A DNA stretch of 64,000 bases, from positions 113,780-177,779 of the forward strand of contig JAPDIZ010000004.1 of NCBI GenBank assembly GCA_029259355.1, in the 5' to 3' direction. Source of the stretch: Candidatus Bathyarchaeota archaeon (GTDB lineage Archaea; Thermoproteota; Bathyarchaeia; JAPDIZ01). Under the pieces are notes generated by a model. The model did not search any database. It worked only from the letters and a program-made list of their open reading frames with translations, and had not been told where the DNA came from. Within the stretch, counting starts at the first letter, position 1. Every line of letters begins with the position of its first letter. The translations under genes and the position numbers were made by a program. This document shows, one piece after another, positions 16,964 to 25,029 of this stretch.

Positions 16964-17924
16964 AAAGGTCGCGTTAGCAGCGGCTTTGCTGTCGCTACTG
17001 GTGCTCTTCGCAGCTCAAGCGCCAGCACTAGCTGCTCAAGAGTCGGAGAAGCCTATCGTGGTGGCTTCGACGACGGTGCTTGGCTCCGTTATAGAGGATT
17101 TGGCTGGAGACGACTGCACGGTGGTGGTGCTGGTTCCGCCGGGCATGTGCCCCGGGCACTACGACGTAAAACCTAGCGACGTCTACGCGGTGCAGAGCGC
17201 TAAGGCAGTGTTCTACCACGGCTTCGAGGGGTGGATGCAGAGCTTAGCTGAGTCTGCGGGCAAGACCGATGTCCTCTACAAGGTGAGCGGTCCATGGAAC
17301 ACGCTAGATGGCGCAAAGAGCTACTACACAAAGGTTGCTCAGTACTTGGGAGAAGCTCTTGGAAAGGACTACTCAGCTGTGGCTGAGGAGAAGATGAAGG
17401 AGATCGATGAAGTAGCTGACGAGCTCCTTAGCCAAGCTCAGCAGCTGGGAGTATCCGAGGTTAGCGTCGCTTGCATGCAGTGGCAGAAGTCGTTTGTGTC
17501 TTGGCTTGGCTTCAACATCGCAGTGGAGTATGGGCCTCCCGAAACCCTCTCGACGCAAGATGTAGCCTCCATCACCGCTTCCGCAAAGGAGAGCGGGGTT
17601 ACGCTGGTGATTGACAACCTACAGAGTGGCGTAGACTTCGGAGCTCAGCTTGCTGAAGAGGTTGGAGCCGTCCACGTAGTGCTGACCAACTTCCCAGACG
17701 CTATCCCCGGAACCTCGAAGCTGGTAGACCTCTTCAGGTACAACGCCAACCAGCTGTTCGATGGGTTGAAGGCAGCCAAAACCACGCTGTCGTATCAGCA
17801 GGAGATAAGCTCGCTAAACCAGCAGATAGTGATCTACCAAGGAGCGGTTGCTGCGCTAGCCATCGTTTGCGTAGCTGAAGCTGCGCTCTACCTATCGCTT
17901 AGGAGAAGAGTAGCCAAAAAGTAA
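16956..17924 (+). CDS. Metal ABC importer, TroA/ZnuA-like binding protein
   Basis: 322 aa from a GTG. A signal peptide (about 1-27) leads to the cluster A-I fold: STTVLGSVIEDLAGDDCTV, then a first metal His in GHYDVKPSD and a second in FYHGFEGW, the two N-terminal ligands of the family. The C-terminus ends in a hydrophobic helix (about 295-315), so the protein is tethered to the outside of the membrane. It lacks the His-rich loop common in zinc-specific ZnuA, leaving Zn versus Mn open. Confidence 0.85.
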   Translation: MFRKVALAAALLSLLVLFAAQAPALAAQESEKPIVVASTTVLGSVIEDLAGDDCTVVVLVPPGMCPGHYDVKPSDVYAVQSAKAVFYHGFEGWMQSLAESAGKTDVLYKVSGPWNTLDGAKSYYTKVAQYLGEALGKDYSAVAEEKMKEIDEVADELLSQAQQLGVSEVSVACMQWQKSFVSWLGFNIAVEYGPPETLSTQDVASITASAKESGVTLVIDNLQSGVDFGAQLAEEVGAVHVVLTNFPDAIPGTSKLVDLFRYNANQLFDGLKAAKTTLSYQQEISSLNQQIVIYQGAVAALAIVCVAEAALYLSLRRRVAKK

Positions 17925-17932
17925 AACCTCCC

Positions 17933-18352
17933 CTATTTTTCTAGCTCAACGACTTCGAACAGCTCCTCATCCTCAAGCTCCATGACTTCTCTAGCAGCTT
18001 GCTCCATAGCCTCCTCTTCAGCGCTCAACAGCTTTACGATGCGCTCAAGCGCTGCTTCGCGAACCCTTATCTCCACTCCCTTCTCTCCTCTCCAAAACTC
18101 AGCTACAAGCTCTCCCAAGTCAGCAACCTCTATGTTTCCCTTTCCCAAGGTACACTTGGTCGAGACCTGGATGCCGTCTACTACGCAGGATTTTGGAGGC
18201 TTGGATCCGGTTTTGGCCAACACCCTCATGCCGCTTAAGCCGTCGCACCCCAGAAGCTTCTTAGCCAACAAACCCATCTTTACGCCTATGGCTAGGTATG
18301 GGCCTAGGTGGCCGTGGAAGTCAGCTGCTTTTTCGAAGATGCTCGCTGACAC
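17933..18352 (-). CDS. FmdE-family zinc protein
   Basis: 139 aa. The FmdE domain hallmark FHGHLGPYLAIGVKMG (H13, H15) is followed by C56 and C67 in KSCVVDGIQVSTKCTLGKGN, the metal-binding and substrate-like site of the family. Named after subunit E of formylmethanofuran dehydrogenase but found widely without methanogenesis, sometimes near molybdenum/tungsten enzymes. Convergent with the metal importer. The AOR further along the window is a tungsten-type enzyme, a possible but unproven link. Confidence 0.85.
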   Translation of the reverse strand: MSASIFEKAADFHGHLGPYLAIGVKMGLLAKKLLGCDGLSGMRVLAKTGSKPPKSCVVDGIQVSTKCTLGKGNIEVADLGELVAEFWRGEKGVEIRVREAALERIVKLLSAEEEAMEQAAREVMELEDEELFEVVELEK

Positions 18353-18366
18353 ATAACCACCTCTGA

Positions 18367-19221
18367 CTATGCGAAGGATGGAGCCACCTCCTCCACAAAC
18401 CTCTTCAGATCCTCGACGCCGTAGTCGATCTTCGGAACCCCTAGCACGAGGTAGTTCATCCCAGCGTCGACGTATTGCTCGATTTCTTTTACGAAGCTGT
18501 CTATGCTTGGCTGAGGAGCTATGGCGCAGGCGAAGACAAATTCGTCCTCAGCTCTCCCCAGCTCCCTAAGCCTAGACCTAATTTGCTCAGCCTTCTCACC
18601 GTACTCATCTGGTGTCACGTATACGGGGGCCCACCTAGGGCCTATGGGAACCCACCCATCTCCAAACCTCGCGGTGAGCTCAAGCGCTCGGCTGCTCCAT
18701 CCTCCAAACCAGATGGGTGGGTGTGGCTTCTGCAGAGGCTTGGGTAGAAGCACCGCATCCTTAGCCACGTAGTGCTTCCCCAGAAAAGTAACTTTTTCCT
18801 CTGTCCAGAGCTTTTTGATGAGCTCGAGGGCTTCGCTCACCTTCTCAGCTCTCTCCGAAAACGGCTCCCAAGAGCTGTAGGCCTCAAACTCGGGCTGGTA
18901 CCACCCTATGCCAGCTCCCAGAACTGCTCTTCCGTTGGAGAGGAGGTCTAGCGATGAGACGATCTTGGCTAATAAGCTGGGTGGGCGAAGCGTTATGGGG
19001 GTTACGCACGTCCCAAGCCTAATCCTCTTGGTCTTCGCGGCTAGGTAGGATAGGAATACCCAAGGCTCAAGCGTCTCGTCTCCCCAAGGAAGCATGTAGT
19101 GGTCTGTTACGAGGAAAGAGTCGTAGCCAAGCTCATCAGCTTTGACCGCTAGCTCCACGAGCGCATTCAGCCTCTCGACGAGCTTCCTCTGCATGTTGGA
19201 GACGATTACTCCAAACCTCAC
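18367..19221 (-). CDS. LLM-class (F420-dependent-type) oxidoreductase
   Basis: 284 aa TIM-barrel protein of the luciferase-like monooxygenase family. Landmarks: DSFLVTDHYMLPWGDETLEPW, LGTCVTPITLRPPSLLAKIVSSLDLLSNGRAVLGAGIGW region (residues about 70-115), and PIWFGGWSSRALELTARFGDGWVP. Archaeal members generally use F420 rather than FMN; substrate unknown. Its GTG/ATG start lies close to the divergent deoxyhypusine synthase promoter. Confidence 0.85.
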   Translation of the reverse strand: MRFGVIVSNMQRKLVERLNALVELAVKADELGYDSFLVTDHYMLPWGDETLEPWVFLSYLAAKTKRIRLGTCVTPITLRPPSLLAKIVSSLDLLSNGRAVLGAGIGWYQPEFEAYSSWEPFSERAEKVSEALELIKKLWTEEKVTFLGKHYVAKDAVLLPKPLQKPHPPIWFGGWSSRALELTARFGDGWVPIGPRWAPVYVTPDEYGEKAEQIRSRLRELGRAEDEFVFACAIAPQPSIDSFVKEIEQYVDAGMNYLVLGVPKIDYGVEDLKRFVEEVAPSFA

Positions 19222-19273
19222 GACCCCTCACCACGTAATAATGAGAGCCAAGCCTATTTAGAGTGATTTGCCT

Positions 19274-20245
19274 ATGGAGCAGCGGGTGAGGAGGTTGGCG
19301 CCAAAGCTTCCTACGGAGGAGGTTAGGGACATACGCTTGAGGCCTGGTATGACGGTTGAGGAGCTGCTTAAGCAGTTCAGGTTGTGCGGAGGTTTTGTGG
19401 CTAGGGAGCTGGCTGTTGGTAGGGAGATTTTGGAGGAGATGCTTGGGGATGGAGAGTGCCTAAGGTTTCTTTCGTTTCCCGCTTGCGTAGTGGCTACAGG
19501 GCTTAGGGGCGTGCTACGCGACCTAATCAGGCACCGCCTCTTCGACGTAGTCATCACCACCTGCGGAACCCTCGACCACGATTTAGCTAGGGTTTGGAGA
19601 AGCTACTACCACGGAAGCTTCTACGCAGACGATGTCGAGCTGGTGGAGAGGGGTGTCCACAGGCTTGGAAACGTGTTCATACCCAAGGAGAGCTATGGGC
19701 TGGTGTTGGAGGAGAAGATGCAGAAAATCCTCTCCGATATATACCGCGAGAAAAGGGAGCTCTCCACCAAGGAGCTTGTGTGGGAGGTTGGGAAGAGGAT
19801 AGAGGGAGAGGATAGGGCTGAGGAGTCCATCGTCTACTGGTGCTACAAGAACCAAATACCCATGTTCATCCCAGGCATAACCGATGGCGCAGTGGGCTCA
19901 CAGCTCTGGCTTTTTTGGCAAACTCACAGAGACTTTTCGATAAACCTGTTTCGCGATGAGCAAGAGCTCTGCGACCTCGTCTTTTCGGCTAAGAGAAGCG
20001 GTGCTTTGGTCGTAGGCGGAGGGATTTCGAAGCACCACCTCTTGTGGTGGAACCAGTTCAGAGAAGGGCTTGACTACGCCGTGTACGTAACAACTGCTGT
20101 CGAGTACGATGGGTCGCTGAGCGGAGCGAGGCCGAGGGAAGCGATTTCTTGGGGGAAGCTTAGGGCTAGGGCGAGGTATGTGACCATCGATGGAGACGCT
20201 ACCCTAATCCTTCCGCTGCTGGTTGCGGGGCTATACAGCGAGTAG
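19274..20245 (+). CDS. dys: Deoxyhypusine synthase
   Basis: 323 aa from ATG 19274 (TTG 19268 in frame). Transfers the aminobutyl group of spermidine to a lysine of archaeal IF5A; essential in archaea. Family blocks: CGGFVARELAVGREIL, VVITTCGTLDHDLAR (NAD site), SIVYWCYKNQIPMFIPGITDGAVGSQLW, VVGGGISKHHLLWWNQFREGLDYAVY (with the catalytic-lysine region), and ISWGKLRARARYVTIDGDATLILPLL near the end. TATA-like GCCTATTTAG near 19250 fits a leaderless message. Confidence 0.95.
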   Translation: MEQRVRRLAPKLPTEEVRDIRLRPGMTVEELLKQFRLCGGFVARELAVGREILEEMLGDGECLRFLSFPACVVATGLRGVLRDLIRHRLFDVVITTCGTLDHDLARVWRSYYHGSFYADDVELVERGVHRLGNVFIPKESYGLVLEEKMQKILSDIYREKRELSTKELVWEVGKRIEGEDRAEESIVYWCYKNQIPMFIPGITDGAVGSQLWLFWQTHRDFSINLFRDEQELCDLVFSAKRSGALVVGGGISKHHLLWWNQFREGLDYAVYVTTAVEYDGSLSGARPREAISWGKLRARARYVTIDGDATLILPLLVAGLYSE

Positions 20246-20249
20246 GCGG

Positions 20250-20753
20250 CTAGCTTGGTTTTCTAAAAACATCTACCCACCTCAGAATCTCTTCGTAGGT
20301 GTGGGGGTGCTCTCCCCTCTTGTGTAGCCTCAGGTGCTTCTTGACCCAAGGCGGAAGCCTTACCTTCGTTTTTGGCTTGTCGTAGATGGGTATGTATGGC
20401 TTGATGTCCAAAACAGGTGTATTGTCTTCAGCATCCAAACCCCTTACGATAAGCGTGTTTCCCCTCTTCTCAACCAGCTCTACGGTGGTTATTCCTATGG
20501 GGTTGGGTCTAGCGGGAAATCTTGTGGCAAAAACCCCAAGCACGGGAACGTCTTCGAAGCGTGGCTTCACCTTCACCACATTCCTATCTCCTTCACCAAC
20601 CCTATTCAACCAGTAGATCACGACGAGGTGGGTGAAGCTCTCGACTCGCTCAAGAGCATCTGCGAACTCTTTGCGAACAACTATGCTTGAGCAGCTGTTT
20701 CCACCGCTTTTGACGTAGCCTATGGGCGTTAGCTCGATCTTCAAAGCCCCCAA
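20250..20753 (-). CDS. TrmO-like tRNA methyltransferase (UPF0066/YaeB)
   Basis: 167 aa all-beta SAM enzyme that N6-methylates threonylcarbamoyl-A37 of some tRNAs in characterised members. Motifs: LTPIGYVKSGG at the N-terminus, FATRFPARPNPIGITTVELVEKRGN (the signature), and LRVRGLDAEDNTPVLDIKPYIP-like block. The start overlaps the end of the ECF-S-like gene by 13 bases, so the two are likely co-transcribed. Confidence 0.88.
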   Translation of the reverse strand: MGALKIELTPIGYVKSGGNSCSSIVVRKEFADALERVESFTHLVVIYWLNRVGEGDRNVVKVKPRFEDVPVLGVFATRFPARPNPIGITTVELVEKRGNTLIVRGLDAEDNTPVLDIKPYIPIYDKPKTKVRLPPWVKKHLRLHKRGEHPHTYEEILRWVDVFRKPS

Positions 20754-21298
20754 ACCCCTTTGGCGCGGGAACCGATCTTTAGCGCAATGTACGCACCGCC
20801 GACCGAAAACGCTGATCCAACGAGCGCTAACGCAACCACTGCTGTGAAAACGGGTGTTTGAGCGCTGGGGGTTGTGAAGAGCGCTACGCTAAGGGTTTTT
20901 CCCAACACTGTTTGGGAGAAGAACGCTAAGAAGGCTGCGGAGGCGCTGCACCGCATGCAGCAAGCCCTATGCTTGGTGGCGAAGAACACGAGGTCAAAAA
21001 CAAAGCCCCTCGTCAGCCAAGTAGCTACAGCGATGATCTTTGCTCCAAAAACCACCATTCCAAGCCCCGTAACCAACCCGATGAGAGACGCGACCCCAAG
21101 CCTTCTCGAGATGAACATGGCTAGTACGAAGATGCATGTGCAGAAGATGGCGTCGACCAGCAGATGACCGACGCTGATTCCTCCGATGCCGAATCCAATT
21201 CTCGGCATGTAGCGGTTTAGCGAAGCTATGGCAAGGTTTAGCGCTGATAGAACAGCGATCAACGAAACCTCTTTAGCGCTTAGCTCCACGCCAACCAC
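20741..21298 (-). CDS. ECF-type S-component-like membrane protein
   Basis: 185 aa (GTG 21298; a second GTG at 21289 fits the AGGTGG site better). Five to six hydrophobic helices, with N-terminal KEVSLIAVLSALNLAIASLNRYMPRIGFG and a GISVGHLLVD segment, the general layout of S components of energy-coupling-factor importers. An unusual CCMRCS cluster occurs mid-protein (about residues 112-117). The substrate is not evident; sharing an operator core with the metal importer suggests a metal or cofactor. No ECF ATPase genes are adjacent. Confidence 0.6.
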   Translation of the reverse strand: MVGVELSAKEVSLIAVLSALNLAIASLNRYMPRIGFGIGGISVGHLLVDAIFCTCIFVLAMFISRRLGVASLIGLVTGLGMVVFGAKIIAVATWLTRGFVFDLVFFATKHRACCMRCSASAAFLAFFSQTVLGKTLSVALFTTPSAQTPVFTAVVALALVGSAFSVGGAYIALKIGSRAKGVWGL

Positions 21299-21299
21299 C

Positions 21300-21311
21300 T
21301 AAGTAACACTT
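21300..21311. promoter_or_regulatory. Second copy of the AAGT-AAC-ACTT operator core
   Basis: TAAGTAACACTT, identical to the core of the palindrome at 15323-15337. It lies just after the TATA-like CTTATAATG (minus strand, 21313-21321) and right before the GTG start region of the ECF-S-like gene, where a bound repressor would block transcription. Two GGTGTCACT copies (21323-21331 and 21361-21369) lie just upstream and may be further sites. Confidence 0.55.
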
Positions 21312-21506
21312 CATTATAAGATGGTGTCACTCAACTATTCAGTATTACGTATTTAAAACTTGGTGTCACTTCATGTTGCGAGAGGAAGCAATTCGCCGCG
21401 CCAAATTTGGAGAGCATAAGCCCTCCTTACTACTTGTCCACAGCTTAGTAGCACTAAAATACTGGATTGCTATGCCTACCCATGCGCAGCTGTGGAGGGA
21501 GTTGAG

Positions 21507-21749
21507 TTGAGCAAACTCGCTAGAGAGGTAGAGGTTGTAAAAGCTAGGCTTGTGGAGTATAGGGAGGCGCACAACGAATTCGTTGCTAAGGTTGAAGACT
21601 GCCTCAACAGATTTGAGGAGTCTGCAGCCATCGATCGCGAGGAAGTAGCTAAAGCGCTTAGAGAAGCTTTGGAGGCTTTTGGCGACCTACAGCACGACTC
21701 TGGACACTTGCTGGAGTCTCTTGCACGGCTAATCGACGCTCTCCTCTAG
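21507..21749 (+). CDS. Small helical hypothetical protein
   Basis: 80 aa from a TTG at 21507 with GGAGGGAG upstream (GTG 21492 is an alternative). The whole protein is charged amphipathic helix (LAREVEVVKARLVEYREAHNE, later EVAKALREALEAFGDL), probably a two-helix coiled coil. No family recognised, no membrane segment. Divergent from the ECF-S-like gene. Confidence 0.5.
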   Translation: MSKLAREVEVVKARLVEYREAHNEFVAKVEDCLNRFEESAAIDREEVAKALREALEAFGDLQHDSGHLLESLARLIDALL

Positions 21750-21778
21750 CCTTTTCCACAGCAAGCTTCAGAAGCTTG

Positions 21779-21890
21779 TTAACGATTCGCAGAGTATTGG
21801 CTTAAGTGCTTTTTCAGCAGAGAAGCCATAGCCTCCCCATCCCTTATCTTCTCCTGAGCCAACCTCCTTGCTGAGCTCAAAGCGCATCTG
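21779..21890 (-). pseudogene. Decayed 3' fragment of a phosphodiesterase-HD gene
   Basis: Read on the minus strand, QMRFELSKEV followed, after a one-base frameshift near 21859, by AQEKIRDGEAMASLLKKHL and a stop at 21779-21781. This matches, in order, the end of the intact protein encoded at 22991-24631 (QKMHFDVSRKIARKRVEEGKVMASLLKKWL). No homologous sequence was found upstream of this piece. It is the relic of a second copy or close paralogue, about 1.1 kb from the intact gene and in the same orientation. Confidence 0.6.
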
Positions 21891-22038
21891 AGAGGCTTGG
21901 GGAAGGGTATGTGATCCTATGACTCACAGCGCTAAGAACAGTCTCCAGCGAGCCACGTGCGCAGCCTACGTCGAGCTATACAGCATTTAATACGTTTGGC
22001 TCACAGCGTATCAAAGTAAAACCTTCCTACCTTTTTGA

Positions 22039-22062
22039 AGTAGTACCCTTATATAGTAGTAC
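22039..22062 (+). promoter_or_regulatory. vapBC promoter with direct repeats around the TATA box
   Basis: Two AGTAGTAC repeats (22039-22046 and 22055-22062) flank the TATA-like CTTATATAG at 22048-22056. The spacing places one repeat on each side of the TBP site, suited to autorepression by the VapB-VapC complex. Transcription would start near 22080, close to the TTG at 22089. Confidence 0.4.
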
Positions 22063-22088
22063 TTATGCGTATGTGTTTGGTGATTTGT

Positions 22089-22322
22089 TTGAGCATTGTC
22101 AAGGTTACTAGAAAGAGGCAGGTAACGTTGCCTAAAGAAGTTTGTGATGCCTTGGATATTGATGTTGGCGACTACGTCAAGGTCTATGTTGAGGGCAATA
22201 GAGCTGTTGTTGAGAAGGTTTTGGACATCGAAAAATTAGCTGGTATACTCAATCCAGGCTACAGAGTTAGGTGTTTAGCTGAAGAACTAGATAGGGAGAG
22301 AAGGCTTGGCGAAAGAGGGTAG
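22089..22322 (+). CDS. vapB: VapB-type antitoxin, AbrB/SpoVT fold
   Basis: 77 aa. The TTG at 22089 is chosen since MSIVKVTRKRQVTLPKEV is the canonical AbrB start and the ATG at 22065 lies too close to the TATA box. DNA-binding swapped-hairpin domain at residues 1-45 (VTRKRQVTLPKEVCDALDIDVGD), followed by a flexible tail that should occupy the toxin active site. Overlaps vapC by 17 bases. Probably binds the repeats at 22039-22062. Confidence 0.85.
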   Translation: MSIVKVTRKRQVTLPKEVCDALDIDVGDYVKVYVEGNRAVVEKVLDIEKLAGILNPGYRVRCLAEELDRERRLGERG

Positions 22323-22719
22323 AGGATTCTACGACACAAACGTCTTGGTAGCCTACTTGTTTAGAGAAGAGGATAGGTTTGGTATCGCTAAAGAAGTTCT
22401 TGAGAAACATGTCGTAAAAGCGCTATCAATCATATCCCTACACGAAATCCACATGTATAGCATCAGGTTTGGCGTCGAAGATAAGTTTATTGAGGTAAAA
22501 GAATCTTTACATAAGTTGTTTAGAGTTGAGCCCCTAAGCCAAGATGTGTGCGTCAAAGCTTCTTACCTTAGAAAAAGCTATGGGGTTCCCGAAGTAGATT
22601 CTCTGATTCTAGCCACAGCCGTATTCCTCGAATACAACTACTTCTATACATTTGATGACGATTTTAAGAAGCTAAACAACAAAATTATCGAAAAAACAAT
22701 GGTACGGTACTTGGCTTAG
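22306..22719 (+). CDS. vapC: VapC-type PIN-domain ribonuclease toxin
   Basis: 137 aa. All PIN acidic residues are present: D10 in FYDTNVLVAY, E47 in SLHEIHMYS, D98 in VPEVDSLILATA and the FDDDF cluster at 116-120. Members cleave tRNA or rRNA when freed from VapB. Start overlaps vapB. Base use is A+T-richer than the surrounding housekeeping genes, as often for mobile toxin-antitoxin pairs. Confidence 0.88.
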   Translation: MAKEGRGFYDTNVLVAYLFREEDRFGIAKEVLEKHVVKALSIISLHEIHMYSIRFGVEDKFIEVKESLHKLFRVEPLSQDVCVKASYLRKSYGVPEVDSLILATAVFLEYNYFYTFDDDFKKLNNKIIEKTMVRYLA

Positions 22720-22875
22720 ATCAAAAATCTACCTAGGCAAAACTAGGTGAAAAACACCAGCAATATCCAAGCACAGCCATAAGTTCTAAGAAGTACTTAG
22801 TGTACATTCAATCAACCCTCTCGCGACTAGTCCATATCTTCCCTACGCGCGGATCCGGCTGAAGAGTATACAGTT

Positions 22876-23025
22876 ATGGTTTATTGTAGTCGTTATAGCT
22901 ATGCCATAGGCCTAGTTGTAGGAGGATTAATCGTACTCGCTTCCTTCGGAGTGGTGACCAACATTGTAATTGGATTGCTTGGACTTTCCTTTAGAATTCT
23001 CTTAGAGATTCTTTTGCGTTGCTGA
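22876..23025 (+). CDS. Possible single-pass membrane mini-protein
   Basis: 49 aa, ATG 22876, TGA 23023-23025. One long hydrophobic stretch from residue 10 to 48 (IGLVVGGLIVLASFGVV...). It overlaps the last 35 bases of the convergent phosphodiesterase-HD gene. No clear SD; a weak TATA-like GAGTATAC is only about 12 bases upstream. Could equally be chance or the end of a decayed gene, because hydrophobic residues also appear in another frame just before it. Confidence 0.25.
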   Translation: MVYCSRYSYAIGLVVGGLIVLASFGVVTNIVIGLLGLSFRILLEILLRC

Positions 23026-24631
23026 AGTGGTTGGGCGTAAGCTTCCTCAACCACTTCTTTAGAAGCGAAGCCATTACCTTGCCCTCCTCAACCCTCTTCC
23101 GAGCTATTTTTCTGCTGACGTCGAAGTGCATCTTCTGCTCAAACTCCTCCACATCTGCTTGGTAGTGCTTCAGCGCTTCCTCGATTCCCTGTCCAAGCCA
23201 ACCCGCTTCCAACAAACACCTCGCTAACCCAATGGGGCCGAGCGCATCTAGTTTGTCAGCATCCCACAAAACCATTTCCTCAACCTCCGCAAGCTCCTCC
23301 GCTTTTTTGTGGTGAGAAGCGATTGCACGAACCACCTTCTCCACCCTATCGCTCTCCAACCTATTCCCCAAAAAGCTCCTAGCCACCTCCGCACCCCTCT
23401 CAGCGTGCTGCTCAACACCTCTTGGCCGCTCCACCTCGTGGAAGATGGCTGCAAGCCTCACAACCTCTACATCAGCTCCACACTCAAGCGCCAACTCAGT
23501 AGCGTTTTCCAAAACCCTCTCAGTGTGCATCCACCCATGAGATGGGTCATAGCCCAACAGCTTCTTCCTAACAAAAGCCTCAGCATCCCTCTCCCTAAGA
23601 TAGCGAACAACTATGGCAAAGACATCGGTTATGCGAGGAGAACCCATTAAGTCGCGAAACTCAGACCCGTTAACCACCAAGGGAACAAAAACCTCCTCCT
23701 CACAAAAACCGCCGTGACTACCTCTAAGCCTCTGCATCCCAAACTCCACACCATCGCCTGCAACAACAACCAAATCACCAGACCTAAGGTGGTCAAGACC
23801 CAGCTCACCCAACTCCCCACGAGAAAAAACCCTCTCAACACCACCCACCTCCTCCAACAACTCCCCAGCCTCCACAACCCCCTCCGAAAGATAGACATGA
23901 GCAAATCTATGAGAGACACAGACCACGGGGCTAAAGGGCTTGAGCAGTTCCTCGATGTCCAAGTTTTCGCTCACAGAGACCATGCCGTGATCAGAAACAA
24001 CCACCAACAAATGGTCCCGGTAGAGGCGGCTCAGCGCATGATCCAGCTTCTCAACCAGCTCATCAGCCTCCTCCAAAGCCCTCAAATACTCCTCGCTATC
24101 GGGGCCAAACCTCTCACCAACAGCGTCAATCCCCAAAAGCGCAGCCACCAAAACCCTAGGCCCAAACCTCTCCAAAGCATCCAAAGCCCTCTCAACAGCA
24201 AACTGATTCTGCTCCCAAACACCCCTAGCCTGAACCCCCTCCTTAGAAACCACCACATCAGCACCCCTACAAACAGCACAACCAACACAAACACTCAAAT
24301 CAGAAACAACCTCGAAGAGCGTCCTTGTGTCCAAGAAATCGCTTACACTCGCCTTGTCTAGGTCCACAACCCTCCCAAGCTCTCTATCGAAGAAGGAGTT
24401 CCCCACGATCCCGTGCTCGCGGGGAAGCTTACCAGTAAGCAGCGAACTATGAGCGGTGTAGGTAGCCGATGGGCACACCGACCTACATTGGTAGGAAAAA
24501 GCCCCACCTCGAGCTAATTCGTCGATGAACGGCGTATTCGCCCTTCTCAAAGCCTTGGAACCGCAGCCATCGAGGATAATCAAAGCAGCTATGTGGTCGA
24601 AGCGCTCACTGCTTGGCAAAAATCTCACCAA
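22991..24631 (-). CDS. Alkaline-phosphatase-superfamily phosphodiesterase fused to an HD domain
   Basis: 546 aa. N-terminal domain (about 1-345) is a type I phosphodiesterase/nucleotide pyrophosphatase: metal Asp D21 in IILDGCG, nucleophile region SATYTAHSSLLTG (T57 by alignment), LGIDAVGERFGP, SDHGM and GSHGGF. C-terminal domain (about 360-500) is an HD phosphohydrolase: HGWMHTERVLENA, FHEVERP with HE in place of the usual HD pair, SHHKKAEE and LWDADKLDALG. Two hydrolases in one chain suggests sequential breakdown of a nucleotide signal or wall/lipid intermediate; substrate unknown. A relic of a similar gene lies at 21779-21890. Confidence 0.85.
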   Translation of the reverse strand: MVRFLPSSERFDHIAALIILDGCGSKALRRANTPFIDELARGGAFSYQCRSVCPSATYTAHSSLLTGKLPREHGIVGNSFFDRELGRVVDLDKASVSDFLDTRTLFEVVSDLSVCVGCAVCRGADVVVSKEGVQARGVWEQNQFAVERALDALERFGPRVLVAALLGIDAVGERFGPDSEEYLRALEEADELVEKLDHALSRLYRDHLLVVVSDHGMVSVSENLDIEELLKPFSPVVCVSHRFAHVYLSEGVVEAGELLEEVGGVERVFSRGELGELGLDHLRSGDLVVVAGDGVEFGMQRLRGSHGGFCEEEVFVPLVVNGSEFRDLMGSPRITDVFAIVVRYLRERDAEAFVRKKLLGYDPSHGWMHTERVLENATELALECGADVEVVRLAAIFHEVERPRGVEQHAERGAEVARSFLGNRLESDRVEKVVRAIASHHKKAEELAEVEEMVLWDADKLDALGPIGLARCLLEAGWLGQGIEEALKHYQADVEEFEQKMHFDVSRKIARKRVEEGKVMASLLKKWLRKLTPNHFSNAKESLREF

Positions 24632-25029
24632 GCCTCAAGAATCATATCTCCACATATTCTGTTAAGCATTCTGCGCCTTTTACCGAAAAACTCCCAACAT
24701 GTTACCAGCGCAAGCTTTAGCAGAATAAATAGGAAAAAGTTGTTTTAGCAAATTATTACTTTAATCGAAGCAGATTTTGAATGTATCCGTAAGTATAGAC
24801 ACCTCGAATAAAAAGCGTCAAGAGCTTATCTGTTTAGCGGGAGGGGGTTCGCATCCCTATTCAAACTTTCGGTTGAGTTAACTATGAAAACCAGGTTTTC
24901 CTTTGCTAATCTAATAAGTTCAGCTCCATTCATTAACTCTATTTCTTAGGTTTTCTCATAAGGTGGAACCATTAAAGCTCCATTTCGAAGCGAATGGCAT
25001 AGCCCTTAAATTCAACTTGGTCTGAGAGT
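24632..25029. other. Gene-free A+T-rich stretch
   Basis: About 400 bases with no convincing reading frame or RNA. It contains GGTTCGCATCC at 24846-24856, which looks like a tRNA T-loop but lacks the other arms. CCTTAAATTC near 25001-25010 may be the TATA box of the following gene. Confidence 0.5.

Noticed and set aside
23714..24361. 215-codon plus-strand open frame rich in Thr, Asn, Pro
   Set aside because: Antisense to the phosphodiesterase domain; composition reflects the complementary strand's codon bias.
24839..24862. T-arm-like GGGGTTCGCATCCC sequence, possible tRNA
   Set aside because: No acceptor, D or anticodon arm can be folded around it; stem pairing is only partial.
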